A stretch of 64,000 nucleotides of DNA from Haliotis asinina (GCF_037392515.1 NC_090291.1:37409001-37473000), one strand, 5' to 3'. Positions 38,201 to 49,848 are shown, counted from the stretch's first letter. Program-made: numbers and translations. Notes: generated by a model from the letters alone, not told the origin.

Positions 38201-41200
38201 GCTGCCTAACCAACTCAGCCACCTTGACTTCCTGGATGGGACTCAACCCAATACACGTACAAGAACCTCTGCTCTTCTAAGACAGTGTAATCCCAAATAT
38301 AACATATAATACAGTTGACCACTTTCTAAACTGGTCCTGGTATAATCAAAGTGAACCAAAGTGAGCTGCTGCTAAATTGCTTTAGGATTTACTTCCAAAC
38401 ATGTAGAGTACAACAGATCTTCATCTTTCAGGTTGCATACGCCCAGAAGGACCTGAAAGCTGATGTCATTGTGGACATGGCAACACTAACTGGGGCGCAA
38501 TCAGTTGCGACAGGTCAGTCCAGAAGCCAAACTACACCCTGACATAACTGAAATACTCAGACTATATGGCTTTTTGATAGCTTTCTTTGCCCTCTTACTT
38601 CACCTGGCCTCAGCTTGAGTTATTGCCAGGTGTCAGCTGCCCATACATGCATAAGTGAGTGAGTGAGTTCAGTTTCATGCCAGACTCAGCAATATTCCAG
38701 CTATATAGCAGCAGTCTGTAAATAATCGAGTCTGGACCAGACAATCCAGTGGTCAACAGCATGAACATCGATCTGCGCAATTAGGAACATTGACGTGTCA
38801 ACCAAGCCAGTGAGCCTGATCTTACGACAAGCATTGGTTACTGCAAGCCTATAGATGTCCCACTGCCCTTGAACTTTAGAGTATCTGTGTTAATGGATGA
38901 TTGAAATTAACCTTAGCCACCCACTAAAGCATACATAGAGTACTACGTAGGTATAAAAGAACAGAAATATACAGAAAAACACTGAAACAAAGTGGGAAGA
39001 AGTGTGTTTAGACAAAACTTCATGTGGGCTGCAGAACAATGTGATCCAATAATTTTCAAACACTTATTAATGCAATATCTTATGAACTGTTGTACCCAGT
39101 GTGTTAAAATTTGGTGACAACCTACATTGGGGAATTCGCAGAGAGCAGTCAATTTGAGTGGCCTTGATCTTATTTTCAATGTGACCACAACACTTTGTCC
39201 ACTTTTTGAAGTTATGGTAATGTATAAAACATGGCAATCAATGTCCTTAATTTTGTCAACAACCTACATTGGGTGATTGATTATCCAGACACTAGTCATT
39301 TCATGCATCTTGTGTGTGAGCCAAAAGTGGTGAATATGTTATAAATATTTCATTCTTTAGCGGCAGGGGACATTACCACAGTTGCGACAAACACTTGTTA
39401 TGATACATATTCACTTTCATACAAGGTCTGACAATTCTGAATTTGTTTTTCATTATAGGTCGTTACCATGCAAGTATTGTGACAAACAGTGAGGACATGG
39501 AACTTGCCTGTGTGAAAGCTGGCCAGAACAGTGGTGACCTTGTCCACCCAATGCCCTACTGTCCTGAGTTACATTTCAGTGAATTTGCTAGTGCATTGGC
39601 TGATATGAAGAACTCTGTTGCTGTAAGTACTGAAGGCATAAAGGATTTCTGATGAGATCTATATACCTGTTCACTAATAGATGCATAAGTAATGTTACGG
39701 TTAAGAATTTGCTGTGACAAAAGTTGTAAGAAATCCCCTGTGAACCAGTAAATAAGAACAAAGACAAGTCTAAAACATTCAAATATTATATTAGCAAAGA
39801 GAGCAAGTTATACAAGGTCACAAGTCAATTTCACAATACCGATTTCAAATACAATACAAGTGAGACAAAATTTAAGGCAGTGGGTCACAAAATAAAATAT
39901 AGCAAACTCATCCAAGTCTTAGTGCAAGAGAGAGAACAGTTGTGCAGAATGAAACATGGCAAGCGGTGAGAGAGCAGTTTCAGGCATTGGCGGATATTGA
40001 TGATGTGAACTCCAGTGAATGTGTGTGTCCGTTGTCTAGCATTTATATAAACATGCTGTCATTTCCCGAAAGTTCGAGCAAATATGACCATCGCCAGTCA
40101 TGTGGACCACTTCCAGAACAGTCTTCCGGAAGTAAACAAATAAAAAGCCAACAGCCCTACCTAAAAAACGGTGTCAAATCATCAAAACTGAACTCATATC
40201 CACCAAAACAGAACAAAAGTCACCAGAAACTGCCACAGTATACTCTAAAACTGAAACAAACCCCCTGTAACGGAAAACTAATAATTTGAAAGGGAAACAA
40301 AACTCACGAATCAGCTACAACAGCACCCAAGAACGGTCGCCGAGCACACAAAATGGCAGTCACAGCATCCAAAAATGGCAACCACAGCATCCTGAAACGG
40401 CATAAATATCATCATAGAGTCACATTCAGCATTAATATATTTTGGTGATTTAAAACGTTGAGCACTATCTGTGAATTGTATGTCTAAGTGTTATTTTGAC
40501 TTTCACAATAACATGAACAAGTGCAAACTCAATCCACTGATTAGGGCAGGGACTTCTGTTTCAAATCCACAGGAGGCAACATATTGAGACTTACAAGAAC
40601 TAAGACGGGCGAATGTTTGTACCACAATTTAAGCGTCATTTTGTTGTATTTTTTGTTAAATGATGTAAAAATGTTTGGATGTATGGAAAATTTTGAAGAA
40701 CTTTGAGATGATAGCATTGCAGACTGGAAAACCATCCTGATATACACATCACAAGAGAAATTATTAGCAAGTTTATGTTTCCTTCTCTGATGGTAACGAA
40801 TGTTGTCCAAGTTTTAACTTCTTTTTACACTGAATACACTCAGACATTGACATTTTTATAACAAACCCTTTTGGGTCGAACGGGGGACCAAATTGTGCAG
40901 AATCGCAAGCCTGACTCTGAGAAGTCTGAACATAGCTTTGAAGCTTAATACAACACGTGGTTGATGCGGCACATACTGATGTCAAATATTCAAGATCAGA
41001 CTCATGGTGACGAAAAACATTACTGACTACTGCCTGTTCGTCTCCCCTCGAAACCATCTTTGATGATATTTATGCCATTTGAGAATGCTATGGTTGCAGT
41101 TTTTGGCTGCTGTGACTGCCTTTTTGTGCACCCGGCGACCGTTCTCGGTCGGTGTTGTAGCTGATTCGCGAGTTTTTTTTCCATTTCAAACGTTACAGGG

Positions 41201-43701
41201 GGTTTGTTTCGGTTTTAGAGGATATTGTGGTAGTTTCTGGTGACTTTTCTTCTGTTTTGTTGGATATGAGTTCAGTTTTGGTGTATATGAGTTCGGTTTT
41301 GATGATCTGTTTACCGTTTGTAAGGTAGGCCTGGCCAAGTGCAGATAATTTCAGAAAAACCTGCTGCCCAAATCCTAAAAATGCTGACCATCTATTATAC
41401 AAAATATGACCCATCATAATTGTTATTCAGAAAACGAAACGTTGTGACCCAATAATAATTATTACTTAATAACAAAATATACAGAAAACACACACTCGTA
41501 AAAGTAAGTAAGTAAGTAAATAATTTTTTTGTAAAATGCTATGGATTGCATTCTGTGGTAACATAGACTTTGATGATGCATAGATTGATGCTATTGATGT
41601 CAATCACTGGATTTTCTTGTCCACATTTCATTTATAGAAAAGAACATTACTTACTGCTGTGTTAACTAAGAAATGTAGTAGTACCATGTATGAATATTAT
41701 CATTGTGTTTTAAGCTGCAACACTGTGTGCCATACAGTTTCTGTTTCCAGGGCAGAATTCCTGAACCATTGAATATTTCTTGACGAGTGTCCGCATGTTA
41801 TTTTAAAGATCAATACTGTGGTTAACTCATAAACATCTATGATTTTTGGTTTATGTAAAGCATTGACAATTTCTAGATGAAAGACATGTGAAAGTCCAGG
41901 GTAGAATAGGATTTTAGCAACCAATGCTTGCCATAAAAGGTGACTATGCTTGTTGTAAGAGGCGATCGGGATCGGGTGGTTAGACTCGCTGACTGGAGTG
42001 ATGCATGTCATCGGTTTCAAATTGTGCAGATCTATGCTCGTGCTGTTGATCACTGGATTATCTGGCCCGGACTCGATTATTCACATACCTGCCGCCATAT
42101 AGCTGGAATATTGCTGAATTTGGCGTAAACCTAAACTCACTCACTCTGGATGAAAATTGCTGCACAAATTAGTTTATGACAGTAATGTATAATTTCATTG
42201 AAATGAAATCTTCAACGACAGTGAACTAAAAACTGGGGTACAAGTAGTCACACTCCTTTTACAAATTGCACCCAACCAGGGATGTAAGTCTGTTTGATTG
42301 GCATTTAGAAGTTGATGGATAATAGAAAAGGATAATACTTTATGGATAACAACTTCTTTATTTCTATGATGCATTCCTTGATGTTGTCTTAATTAATCCC
42401 TGTGATATGTATAAAGCTGGTCCTGTGCTGTGTTGCGTTACTCTTGCTTGAATACTGTATAAGATGCTATACCGAAACATTGCATCATTGAATTTAGAAA
42501 ATACAGAGGCTCTAAACCATAAGGGATATAAGTCATTTTGGAATGACTAGTGTGAAAATGTGTTGGCAAATGTCATCCAAGTGAAACATCCCACTGAAAA
42601 TTTGAATATATGTAACTCAGCAGAACAGGTCACTACTCTCATGTTGTCTCTTTTGCTTGAGTGAAAGGAATCGTAAATGATATCAGAATAGGAAAAGAGG
42701 TGTTTGTTAAGTGTCAGACTTTAAGTTAACCTTGTGAATATGTATCAAACTACTGAAGGAAAACTTGTGAAATATATAAACCACAGAGTATGAAGTCCTA
42801 CAGAGTTAAATGCCCATTACCAAACAACATTTCATTCATCTAGTATCAATCAGAAATTGTTCTTGAAAGGTATGCTCTTCAGTCAGTACTGAAAGATATG
42901 GAAGGACATACTTTTACATTAGTCATGTTTGTAAACCGTTACGACATCAAAGAAATGATTTTCTTGCAGGATCGTAATAATGCACAGGTATCATGTGCAG
43001 GACTGTTTATTGGCTCCCATCTTGGCTTCGACTACTCTGGTGTCTGGCTTCACATCGACATGGCAGCACCAGTGCATGTGGTGAGTTACCTCCTCTTGGC
43101 AGTTTGTCGTATGAAGAATACTCGACTCCATCAGGTCACAATCATTAGTCCCACCATAACATACCTGGAATATTTGTAAGTACCTTGTCCTGCCTAACAC
43201 ACTCACTATTTCTGGTGGGGTGGTGGGGTAGGCTAGTGTTCAAGTGTTCACTCATCACAATTAAGACCCAGGTTTGACTCCCCTCATGGGTACAATGTGT
43301 GAAGCCCATTCCCGGTGTCCCCCACCATGATATTGCTTCAGGGATCACAGTTTTCTGCGGATTTCAGCCAATTCTATTTCAAACTGTCAAATTTGTGAAT
43401 TGTTGAAACCCCGATTTGATGATACAATATTTATTTTTTAGCTGAAAACCAATTTTCCTGTGGCCATCCCTGTCGCTGGAATATTGCTAAAATATTGCTG
43501 AAAATGGCATAAAACCAATCTCAATCACTTACTCTCTCTGTTACACAGGGTGAAAGAGCAACTGGATATGGAGTGAGTCTACTGACGACACTATTTGGAG
43601 AGTTGTCAAGCAATTCCATGCTCAAGTTTATAGCACCATCAGTCAACTGTAACATGGAAACAGATGATAACAATTCACCAAAGAAGCAGCGTCTCCAATA
43701 A
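26202..43701 (+). CDS. NPEPL1: M17 leucyl aminopeptidase family, NPEPL1 type
   Basis: Twelve coding exons: 26202-26348, 27103-27285, 28507-28764, 32863-32944, 33455-33597, 34351-34428, 35529-35629, 36613-36667, 38432-38513, 39459-39622, 42970-43080, 43549-43701. All have GT/AG borders and matching phases; 1557 nt, 518 aa, against 523 in human as I recall. M17 enzymes remove N-terminal residues from peptides using two metal ions in the cytosol; NPEPL1 itself is little studied. Counterparts of the bovine enzyme's ligands and catalytic residues are all present at a constant offset of +7: K257, D262, K269 (GKGIVYDTGGLCIK), D280 (MKRDCGG), D339, E341 and R343 (NTDAEGR). The start has TAG directly before the ATG in frame, so no coding lies upstream in that exon. 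The C-terminus ends KKQRLQ, a basic tail like human KRRRLV. Confidence 0.96.
26417..26605 (+). repeat. SINE family B with target duplication (reference copy)
   Basis: Element 26426-26596 with 9-bp direct repeats CTAAGTGTC at 26417-26425 and 26597-26605. It shows the family B plan: tRNA-like head with A box GTAGCCTAGAGGTTAAAGC, B box GGTTCGATTCC, then GAAGCCCATTTTCTGGTGTC, GATATTGCTGGAATATT, and the tail shared with family A. In NPEPL1 intron 1. Confidence 0.85.
27302..27465 (+). repeat. SINE family B close behind exon 2 donor
   Basis: GGGGTAGCATAGTGGTTATA head, worn B box, GTGAAGCCCATTTCC, GATATTGCTGGAATATTGCT. It begins about 17 bp after the exon 2 donor at 27286. Confidence 0.75.
27786..27945 (+). 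repeat. SINE family B in NPEPL1 intron 2
   Basis: GGGTAGCCTAGTGGCTGAAG head, GGGTTTGAATCCCC B box, GATATTGCTGGAATATTGCT body. GCATCAT on both sides may be a short target duplication. Confidence 0.75.
28813..29104 (+). repeat. SINE family A inserted in the tip of the DIRS-like element
   Basis: Near full-length copy 28824-29093. The flanks CTTATCTTGAC (28813-28823) and CTTATCCTGAC (29094-29104) look like a target duplication with one mismatch. The duplicated bases belong to the outer end of the retroelement's left inverted repeat, so the SINE came later. Confidence 0.8.
29094..32617 (+). mobile_element. fossil DIRS-like tyrosine-recombinase retroelement
   Basis: Inverted terminal repeats of about 175 bp (29094-29271 against 32437-32617) enclose remnants of a first protein region (about 29500-31450, with a Ser/His/Arg-rich part near 30400) and a tyrosine-recombinase region (about 31540-32040). 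The segment at 32263-32366 pairs with the outer edges of both terminal repeats, as the internal complementary region of DIRS elements does. A reverse transcriptase region is not recognisable, so it seems shortened as well as broken in several places. Arms have drifted visibly, so it is not recent. In NPEPL1 intron 3. Confidence 0.8.
32263..32366. repeat. internal complementary region of the DIRS-like element
   Basis: ATAATAAGCATGAGTCAGGA is the complement of the left terminal repeat's outer edge; ATACTTATCCTGATTCATGG matches the complement of the right repeat's edge. Such a junction templates circle formation in the DIRS replication model. Confidence 0.7.
32945..37200. other. NPEPL1 introns 4-8, largely featureless
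   Basis: Apart from exons 5-8, this stretch shows no SINE, no long inverted repeat and no further gene that I can support. Confidence 0.45.
37240..37530 (+). pseudogene. Tc1-like transposase fragment
   Basis: Encodes a helix-turn-helix block close to Tc1 transposases: GHVRSGMSQQLVAAHF, NTTSALVRRYRNT, DHPFLG, then in another frame VTTSRQDRWIQVTHI. Only the N-terminal DNA-binding part is recognisable; it is frameshifted and the DDE catalytic part is not seen. In NPEPL1 intron 8. Confidence 0.75.
38072..38340. repeat. two family C SINEs head to head
   Basis: 38072-38222 is a minus-strand family C copy (its 3' end reads ATGTTATATTTGGGATTACA on plus) and 38228-38340 the 3' half of a plus copy (TGTAATCCCAAATATAACAT). 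The outer ends are inverted repeats of about 45 bp. Confidence 0.7.
38655..38860 (-). repeat. SINE family A in NPEPL1 intron 9
   Basis: Minus-strand copy from GTGAGTGAGTGAGTTCAG to the head complement TTACGACAAGCATTGGTTAC; the extreme 5' end is missing. Confidence 0.75.
40150..41330. mobile_element. large inverted-repeat element, family unknown
   Basis: The left arm (about 40150-40420) and right arm (about 41057-41330) are inverted copies along most of their length; shared words include AAAGTCACCAGAAACT, ACAAACCCCCTGTAACG, CGAATCAGCTACAACA and GAACGGTCGCCG. The right arm carries one extra 26-bp unit. The centre has a minus-strand 94-codon frame (41057-40773) with a SECIQCKKKLK motif. No transposase recognised. 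In NPEPL1 intron 10. Confidence 0.75.
41888..42150 (+). repeat. SINE family A in NPEPL1 intron 10
   Basis: Near full-length: GTGAAAGTCCAGGGTAGAAT, GCAACCAATGCTTGCCATAA, ATCACTGGATTATCTGG, CATATAGCTGGAATATTGCT, ACTCACTCACTC. Confidence 0.8.
42345..42395 (+). repeat. single arm of the 11.1-kb MITE family
   Basis: GGATAACAACTTCTTTATTT repeats the arm found at 11150. No opposing arm is seen nearby. Confidence 0.4.
43216..43540 (+). repeat. SINE family B abutting the last NPEPL1 acceptor, split by a MITE
   Basis: Head GGTGGGGTAGGCTAGTG, B box GGTTTGACTCCCC, GTGTCCCCCACCATGATATT, then an inserted element (43339-43472), then GCTGGAATATTGCT and a tail. The tail TCACTTACTCTCTCTGTTAC leads directly into the CAG acceptor of exon 12 at 43549. 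Confidence 0.75.
43339..43472. mobile_element. short MITE with CAGGGAT inverted ends
   Basis: 134 bp, left end CAGGGATCACAG, right end the complement of CAGGGATGGCCACAG. It breaks the SINE between ATATTGCT and GCTGGAAT. CAG-starting ends suggest a hAT relative, but no clear 8-bp duplication is seen. Confidence 0.5.
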
Positions 43702-45800
43702 GAAGCTACTTTTGCACTTAAGCAAACACACATCAACTTGACAAAATCCTGAAAAAATCAATTTGTTCATTTTTAACCTTGTACTTAAGATTTGTGAATG
43801 GATTGTATACCAATACAAATTTTAGACAGTAAGCAGTTTTATACCTTGATTTTTATGGCCATTTTTATCAAAAAGAGTAAGATAGGTTTTACTCTAGTAT
43901 ATGTTAATAATTTTTAATCTTCATAACTGAATATGCTAGAAATATATATGAATGCTGTCTTTTAAGAAAACAAGTCCTGAAAGGTTTACAAATTACAGTT
44001 CGTGTGTATGTGTCCAGGATCATATTTGCCTATGTGATGATTATGTGTTTATGTTAGTTATTTTAGTTCTGTTTTATTCTCATTTTTATGAATTGACTTG
44101 TTTGACTGGTTCAAGGTTAGGTGACAACACCCAGACATAATGCGTACTACAACATGTTATTTAATATTTTGCACTCACTGTCCGTGTTAATTAGAGTCCT
44201 TAAAGTTACACACAGTGCATGTAAAACTGTGGATGGCTGATTCTTTATCCAAATATTGTTAAGTGTGGTGTTAAAAAGAAATCTCTTAATGTATGTGTTA
44301 TGTGAAGTGAATTATGTTTTTCCATAGATGTACCGTTCATAAGAGGATGACATTTCTTTGTGTGGAACCATTAAAATATTGTCTGAATGATCAGTAATTT
44401 ATGATGGCAAGCAGTAAGTCTGTTGAATTTTGATAGTTGCGTATTTGTAGATATATCCTGTAGGGTTAGGTTTTGCCAAAATGTTGGTATTTGCAACATC
44501 TCACGATAGTGTAACACATGGTTAAGATAATGAAATTATCTTTTCCTTTCTTTTGAAACAATGTCACTGGTCAATGTCAAGACCTATATGTGATTGTACA
44601 AGAGGCCATTGAACATGTTTCCAAAGTAAAAACTGTACTCTAAAGCTTTGAACTTGAGACAAAAGCATCTGCAGTCATGCAAATGCTAATGTATGATGGA
44701 TAAACATTCTGAACACTATTGGTGTGTAATAATATGAAGGAGATACATCATCACTAAAATGACCAATCATGGTCATGGAAATAGCTGATCATATTGGGTG
44801 AGCCAGTTCCTGAAAAGTGTTTTGCAATATATCATATTGTGAAGTTTGTATAGCAATATACCAGTTAACTGGTATGATTGCCCACCCCTAATATCCTGTT
44901 CTTTACAGAGTAGCTGCACTCACTGGCTGATAGAGTAAATATGTAGAGATCTGCTTGTAGCAGATAATTAACAATGCTAATTTGGTTAGGGATCTATAGT
45001 GAGTGTGTCATACTATTCTTTATACTATTACCCCAGTTAGATGTCTGTAAAACTATTCTTTGCAAGGTTATTTCATCACATCGCACAAAACACTATTAAT
45101 TAACCTAGTTTATATGTTGGTCAATGTCACTATTATCAAAATGTATACAACTACTACTGAAAACAGTTGATAAGCCACTTGGCCTCGATTTCCGAAGCTC
45201 TGTTATCGTTAAGATAGTCGTAAGTACCTTACATGAGCATTAACTTAGGCTTATCTTAGGTCTAAGAGAGCTTAAAAATCTAAGCCCTGATTCTTTTTCG
45301 TTACTATAATTACTCTGTCACAGAATTTGAAGCAAATGTTTCCTTTAATAAAGCTGAAATAATTAGGGCCTAAGCATTTGTAACATTAAGACCTATCATA
45401 ACTCTATACTATATACTTCATCAGAAGCATACGAATGACACTGGGGAACATTTGGGGGATAGGGTTCCAGGTGGCGCTGAATCTTTTTGAGTAGTGCACA
45501 TGGCAGAGGCTCGTGGCCGTCTTGCCATCACCTGTACTGGAGAAATGCATGAAAGATGTTGACAGTTGTTGACAGTTGTAAAATGTTTCAGTGGTTGACT
45601 ACATCTGTGATTTTTGTGTTTTAGTGACGTGGTGTTTTTGCCGCAGTGTTAAATACTTGTTGAAGTATGATTGGTAGAAGAAGGGCGTAGGTTTAAAGAA
45701 ATATAATTGTGCAAGTTTCCAACCAAGGGAAATTAAATTTATATAATGATCACTATATTAGTTATCTAATTGAATAAAATATATTATGTACTATTTGTGT
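43702..45800 (+). other. NPEPL1 3' UTR (inferred)
   Basis: AT-rich, SINE-poor sequence after the stop, up to the AATAAA at 45773. The section near 45184-45280 (CGAAGCTCTGTTATCGTTAA) looks like a decayed member of the 53.15-kb hairpin family. Confidence 0.45.
45773..45778 (+). terminator. candidate NPEPL1 poly(A) signal
   Basis: Canonical AATAAA about 2.07 kb after the stop, followed by a TG-rich stretch (TTTGTGTCTGTGTCTTGTTT) typical of the downstream element. Confidence 0.5.
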
Positions 45801-46089
45801 CTGTGTCTTGTTTGAAAATTGTGCCATGCGAAGGGAGAGGAACGATGATTTAAACAAAGGATCAGGTTGAGTCTAGTAAGAAACAGTTTTAGTGTGGTTT
45901 TCTTGACTGTGAATATCTTCATAGTAGTGTGTTACCTCATTTTCAGCTAACTACACAGGTTTGTGAACTGCTGAGATGACAATAGGCTATTCGCTTAAAA
46001 GAAGACAAAATATACTGTGCTAATGTTTCATTTGTATGTATGAAGTCAGTAAGAGTTGTTTGCAGTAACACTTTTAACCATAAATAACC

Positions 46090-46300
46090 TTTACAAAGTC
46101 TTGGGCTGTGGTGGACTTGTGATCCAGTGTGCTTGAGGTGCCGTGCTTGAGGTGTGGAATCGAGCCCACCAGTGAATGGGTGGAAAAGAAATTGGAGTCA
46201 ACTCTCAGTGCAGACTCTTCCAGTGTTGTCACACCCTCAAATGTACTACAGTGCACAAGCCTTTGCACCAAAAAGAACTACGAATCCCTCGGTAAATGAT
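46090..46300 (+). repeat. possible further tRNA-type SINE
   Basis: GGCTGTGGTGGACTTGTGAT, worn B-box-like GTGGAATCGAGCCC, then GGGTGGAAAAGAAATTGGAG. The layout suggests a different SINE family, seen once here; repeat status rests on memory of similar sequences. Confidence 0.35.
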
Positions 46301-46819
46301 TTCATGCATGACAGTGCATATGAAGACACGTTTGGAAAGATCCTTCCTACGACACGGAAAGTCTCAAGACTGCTGCCTCAAGTCGACCATAATTGACATC
46401 AGGTAAAAACTAAACACCAATGCTCAGTAGAATGCACCCACGGAATCAACTGTATTACTAGCTCCCTTATACATTAATATGCATTACGCCCATTTCTCTT
46501 TCCTCGTCACGTCTGATCCACACAGACAGTATCTGGTGTCCCGAATACAGGTTTTGGACAGCATACGGTTCACAGATGGGTCCAGGTTTCTTTGGGTCAT
46601 GCAATGGTCTCTGGGAGCCCAGGGGGACGTTTTAAATCAGCTGGCGTTATTTATGTCGTCAGTTTGGGTTTGCATGTTTTGAAGGTTTGCTTTGCTAACG
46701 CTACGTTAACGCCATAGGCTATGTACCTGTTGTACAAATGCAGCGACTCCGACTCGTTGCAGCAAGAAATATACCCATCCTCATGTTGCACGTGCTGTGA
46801 AAAAAGTTCACGGTTTGTT

Positions 46820-47035
46820 GTTTAGCGCAGTACTAACCAATATCCCAGCTACATGGCAGTAGTGTGTAAAAAATCCAGTATGGACCAGAAAATCCAGTCA
46901 TCAACACAACAGCTTGAACGTCGATCTACGCAAATGGTATATGATAACATGTGCCAACCAAGTCATCGAGTCTGGCTACCAGATTCCGTTAGTCGCCTCT
47001 TATGACATAGGTTAAATACCAATCCTAACAGCGAC
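46820..47035 (-). repeat. SINE family A
   Basis: Minus-strand copy: CCAATATCCCAGCTACATGG, GAACGTCGATCTACGCAA, TTAGTCGCCTCTTATGACAT. Confidence 0.7.
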
Positions 47036-47689
47036 TTCACGGATGTTTTGTAAAAGACATTTTGAGGCAGCTTAACATTTCGGTACTGACAATGCCGCCT
47101 GTTTCAGACCTCTTTCCATAAAGCATGGAAGGTTTGTACAAAGAACTAGAACCAGCTTGCAACAATAATGAAGTTGTACCTATCTTTGGTAAAATATAGA
47201 CATTCTCCCAGTCTGTTTTCAAGCATCCGATGCCTTCAACGCGCCGCCGATGCCCATAGCAACACCAGAGATGGTCACAACCGATATTGACATTGTTGTG
47301 TTGTTCCATCACCCCACTTCCTGGCTTGTTTGTCACCTATTACCAGGGATTGGTTTTGTCAGTGGATGTATGTGATAAAACAATGAGTAGACTGTACAGG
47401 TTGAACAACCGCTTCATTGTTAGGACATTAATTCTGAAAAAAAAACTTTTCAGCTTTTCATTGAGTATTACACGTATTTTGAGTTTTCGAGCTGCAATAT
47501 CGATCGCTCCACTTTTCAACCGAACGGACTATAATGGCATTCATAATGTCTTGTTGAGTTTTAATAGCTTATGTGCTTGAAAATTCGTTGTGCAGTTTTA
47601 GGAACCTTGAACCAATTACGTTTTTATTAAGGCTCTAATTCCGGTTGGCTCTGAATGCATGTCTAGGGTTGTCGGCTCGTTGGCTTCAC
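47036..47689. other. no gene seen
   Basis: Short open frames on both strands without recognisable motifs. Confidence 0.4.
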
Positions 47690-47800
47690 CGGCGCCGGTA
47701 GGGTAGGCTACATGGATACAATATGTGAAGCCCATTTCTGGTGTCACCCGCCATGAAATTGCTGGAATATTACGAAGAGCGGCGTAAAACTAAACTCACT
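47690..47800 (+). repeat. SINE family B, internally shortened
   Basis: GGTAGGGTAGGCTACATGGA shows the A-box side joined directly to the post-B-box part; then GTGAAGCCCATTTCTGGTGT and GGCGTAAAACTAAACTCACT. Confidence 0.7.
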
Positions 47801-48203
47801 TGGTGTCACCATCACTCCACACACACGCATGTTGAAGATCAATATAGACTGAACATCAAAAGAAACGTAGCATGCTTTTTCTTTAAATGAACATGAACAC
47901 TTAGTTTTATGAGATTTCACTATTTCGAAAACTGCGTTTCTTTCGATGTTCAGTGTAAATATAGATAATATGTATATAGGCACAGTGTGTGTTTGGGACT
48001 AGATATCAGTTGTTGAGATACTGACATGAACTTTGTCTGATTTCAGCTTCCGTGTACTCCAGATTATGTCTGTTATTCACGCCACGACCTTTGAACTCTT
48101 CCACTGATACGATATATGTGTCACTGGTATAGGTTTATCTAGGTAAGATATCACCGCATTCAAATAATGACAATCCCTTACATCGGCTCCATCAGTGTTC
48201 CAG

Positions 48204-48390
48204 GCGGCGGGATAGCCAAGTGGTTAAAGCGGCTTGTCCGGTAAACCCGGGTTCGATTCTTTACATGGGTACAATGTGTGAAGCCCATTTCTTGCGTCCC
48301 CGACGTGATATTGCTGTAAACCTACATTCACTCACTCACTCACTCGAATCGGGCGCTTTAACCACTTGGCTACCTCACCGCCCCTCATTG
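48204..48390 (+). repeat. SINE family B, with a minus-strand piece at its tail
   Basis: Plus copy 48204-48344: GGGATAGCCAAGTGGTTAAA, GGGTTCGATTC, CACTCACTCACTCACTCG. It runs into an inverted head fragment at 48345-48390 (CGCTTTAACCACTTGGCTAC). Confidence 0.75.
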
Positions 48391-49737
48391 AAGAAATCAG
48401 CACAGGTGTGATGCTTACATACCTAGGATTCGAACACTCAAGCAGCGGATCCTGAAGCCCGCAACTCTGCAGGACAGAGGTATTGGTCACCCGTAGCCAG
48501 ATACAGCTTACAACACGGTCATTACAGAAAATAAATATTCCATCTTAATTCGTTACCACGCCTGATTAGATTTAATTATAAAAATAAAGACATATGCGAC
48601 ATCCTAAACTTGTAAAAATAATTTATTTCGTAAAATACAACAGTGAGCTGTAGAGTATGATATATAACCCTGTGTCACACAGCAAGGCCCAAACATATAT
48701 ATTCTTGTTCTCAGTCATTGTGCCAATGAGTAAAATGCATGTGCTTTTAACTCATGATTTTGAGACGAGTTAAAAGCATATACATCATTCAACAATCACT
48801 GCCTGCTTCATGCTTACACATTGTATAATGGCAGAGACATACTACTGTATCACAAATTCGTACGTGGTCATTTGTAGTCTGAATTTAACGTTACGTTGGG
48901 AGAAAGAATCAAACCGTTGAAGCTTACATAAAGGAACACATATCTGTTACTGCACATGTTGTTCATAGTGAGTTGTATGTTTTAAGGCAAGATGACGAAT
49001 TAATGAAACCGCACATGATAATCCGATGACATATATTCAGATTTAAATGCCCAACCAACAGCGACATTCTTAACAACTGTTGCATAAAGATGTTGCTGTC
49101 TGTAATCTTAAATCTAGTTAAATCGTTTTGCTTTTAGCGGATACCAATAAATAGAAACATAACATGTGTAAAATCACATTTTAAAGGTTTGTTCAAAACA
49201 TTTGCGAATTGCACACAGCAGAATATCATAGTAACAAGAACACAGGCAATACACATCGACCTTGACCGTGACCTTGACCTTCAGTCAGAAGCTGAGAATC
49301 CTAGATAAGACTGCGTAACGGAAGTGAACCCCCTTGAAGACAATCAACTCTTTCTTCCTGTAGAGTTTTGATATCATGAAATTCAAAGGGAACGCATCAT
49401 TTATGGAATAAATTCAATACCGTATCACCTACACATTAACATTAGGCTGTTCTGTCATCATGGTAGAACATTTTGATTTTGTTCGTATGGACTGTTTATT
49501 CCTTGCATTCCGTGAGCCCAACAGTTTTAGCTTATCTTCTGTACATACATGGAACCTTTAACAAATAGTAGGGCACCACGGCTTCACATTCTTATGGAGC
49601 TACAGAATGAGGACAATGGCGGGAGTAAATAGCTGTGATACGGAAATTGCTGAAAGTCGACACTTCAATTTAGTTTAACGTTGACAGATGGCGTTTTAAG
49701 TTTGTGCTTACTGTTAACGAGAAGACTAATCAGGTAC
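48391..49737. other. no gene seen; possible COTL1 3' UTR end
   Basis: AT-rich. Complements of AATAAA at 48623-48628 and 49495-49500 are candidate poly(A) signals for COTL1 on the minus strand; neither is proven. Confidence 0.35.
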
Positions 49738-49848
49738 AGTGGCGAGTGAGCTGGGTTTCACGCCGCTTTTAGCAATATTCCAGCAATATCACGGCGAAGG
49801 ACACAAGAAATTGACTTTACAAATTGTATCCATGTGGGTTCTGAGTGA
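49738..49848 (-). repeat. SINE family B 3' half
   Basis: GGTTTCACGCCGCTTTTAGC, AATATTCCAGCAATATCACG, then TTGTATCCATGTGGG; the head is lost. Confidence 0.7.
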
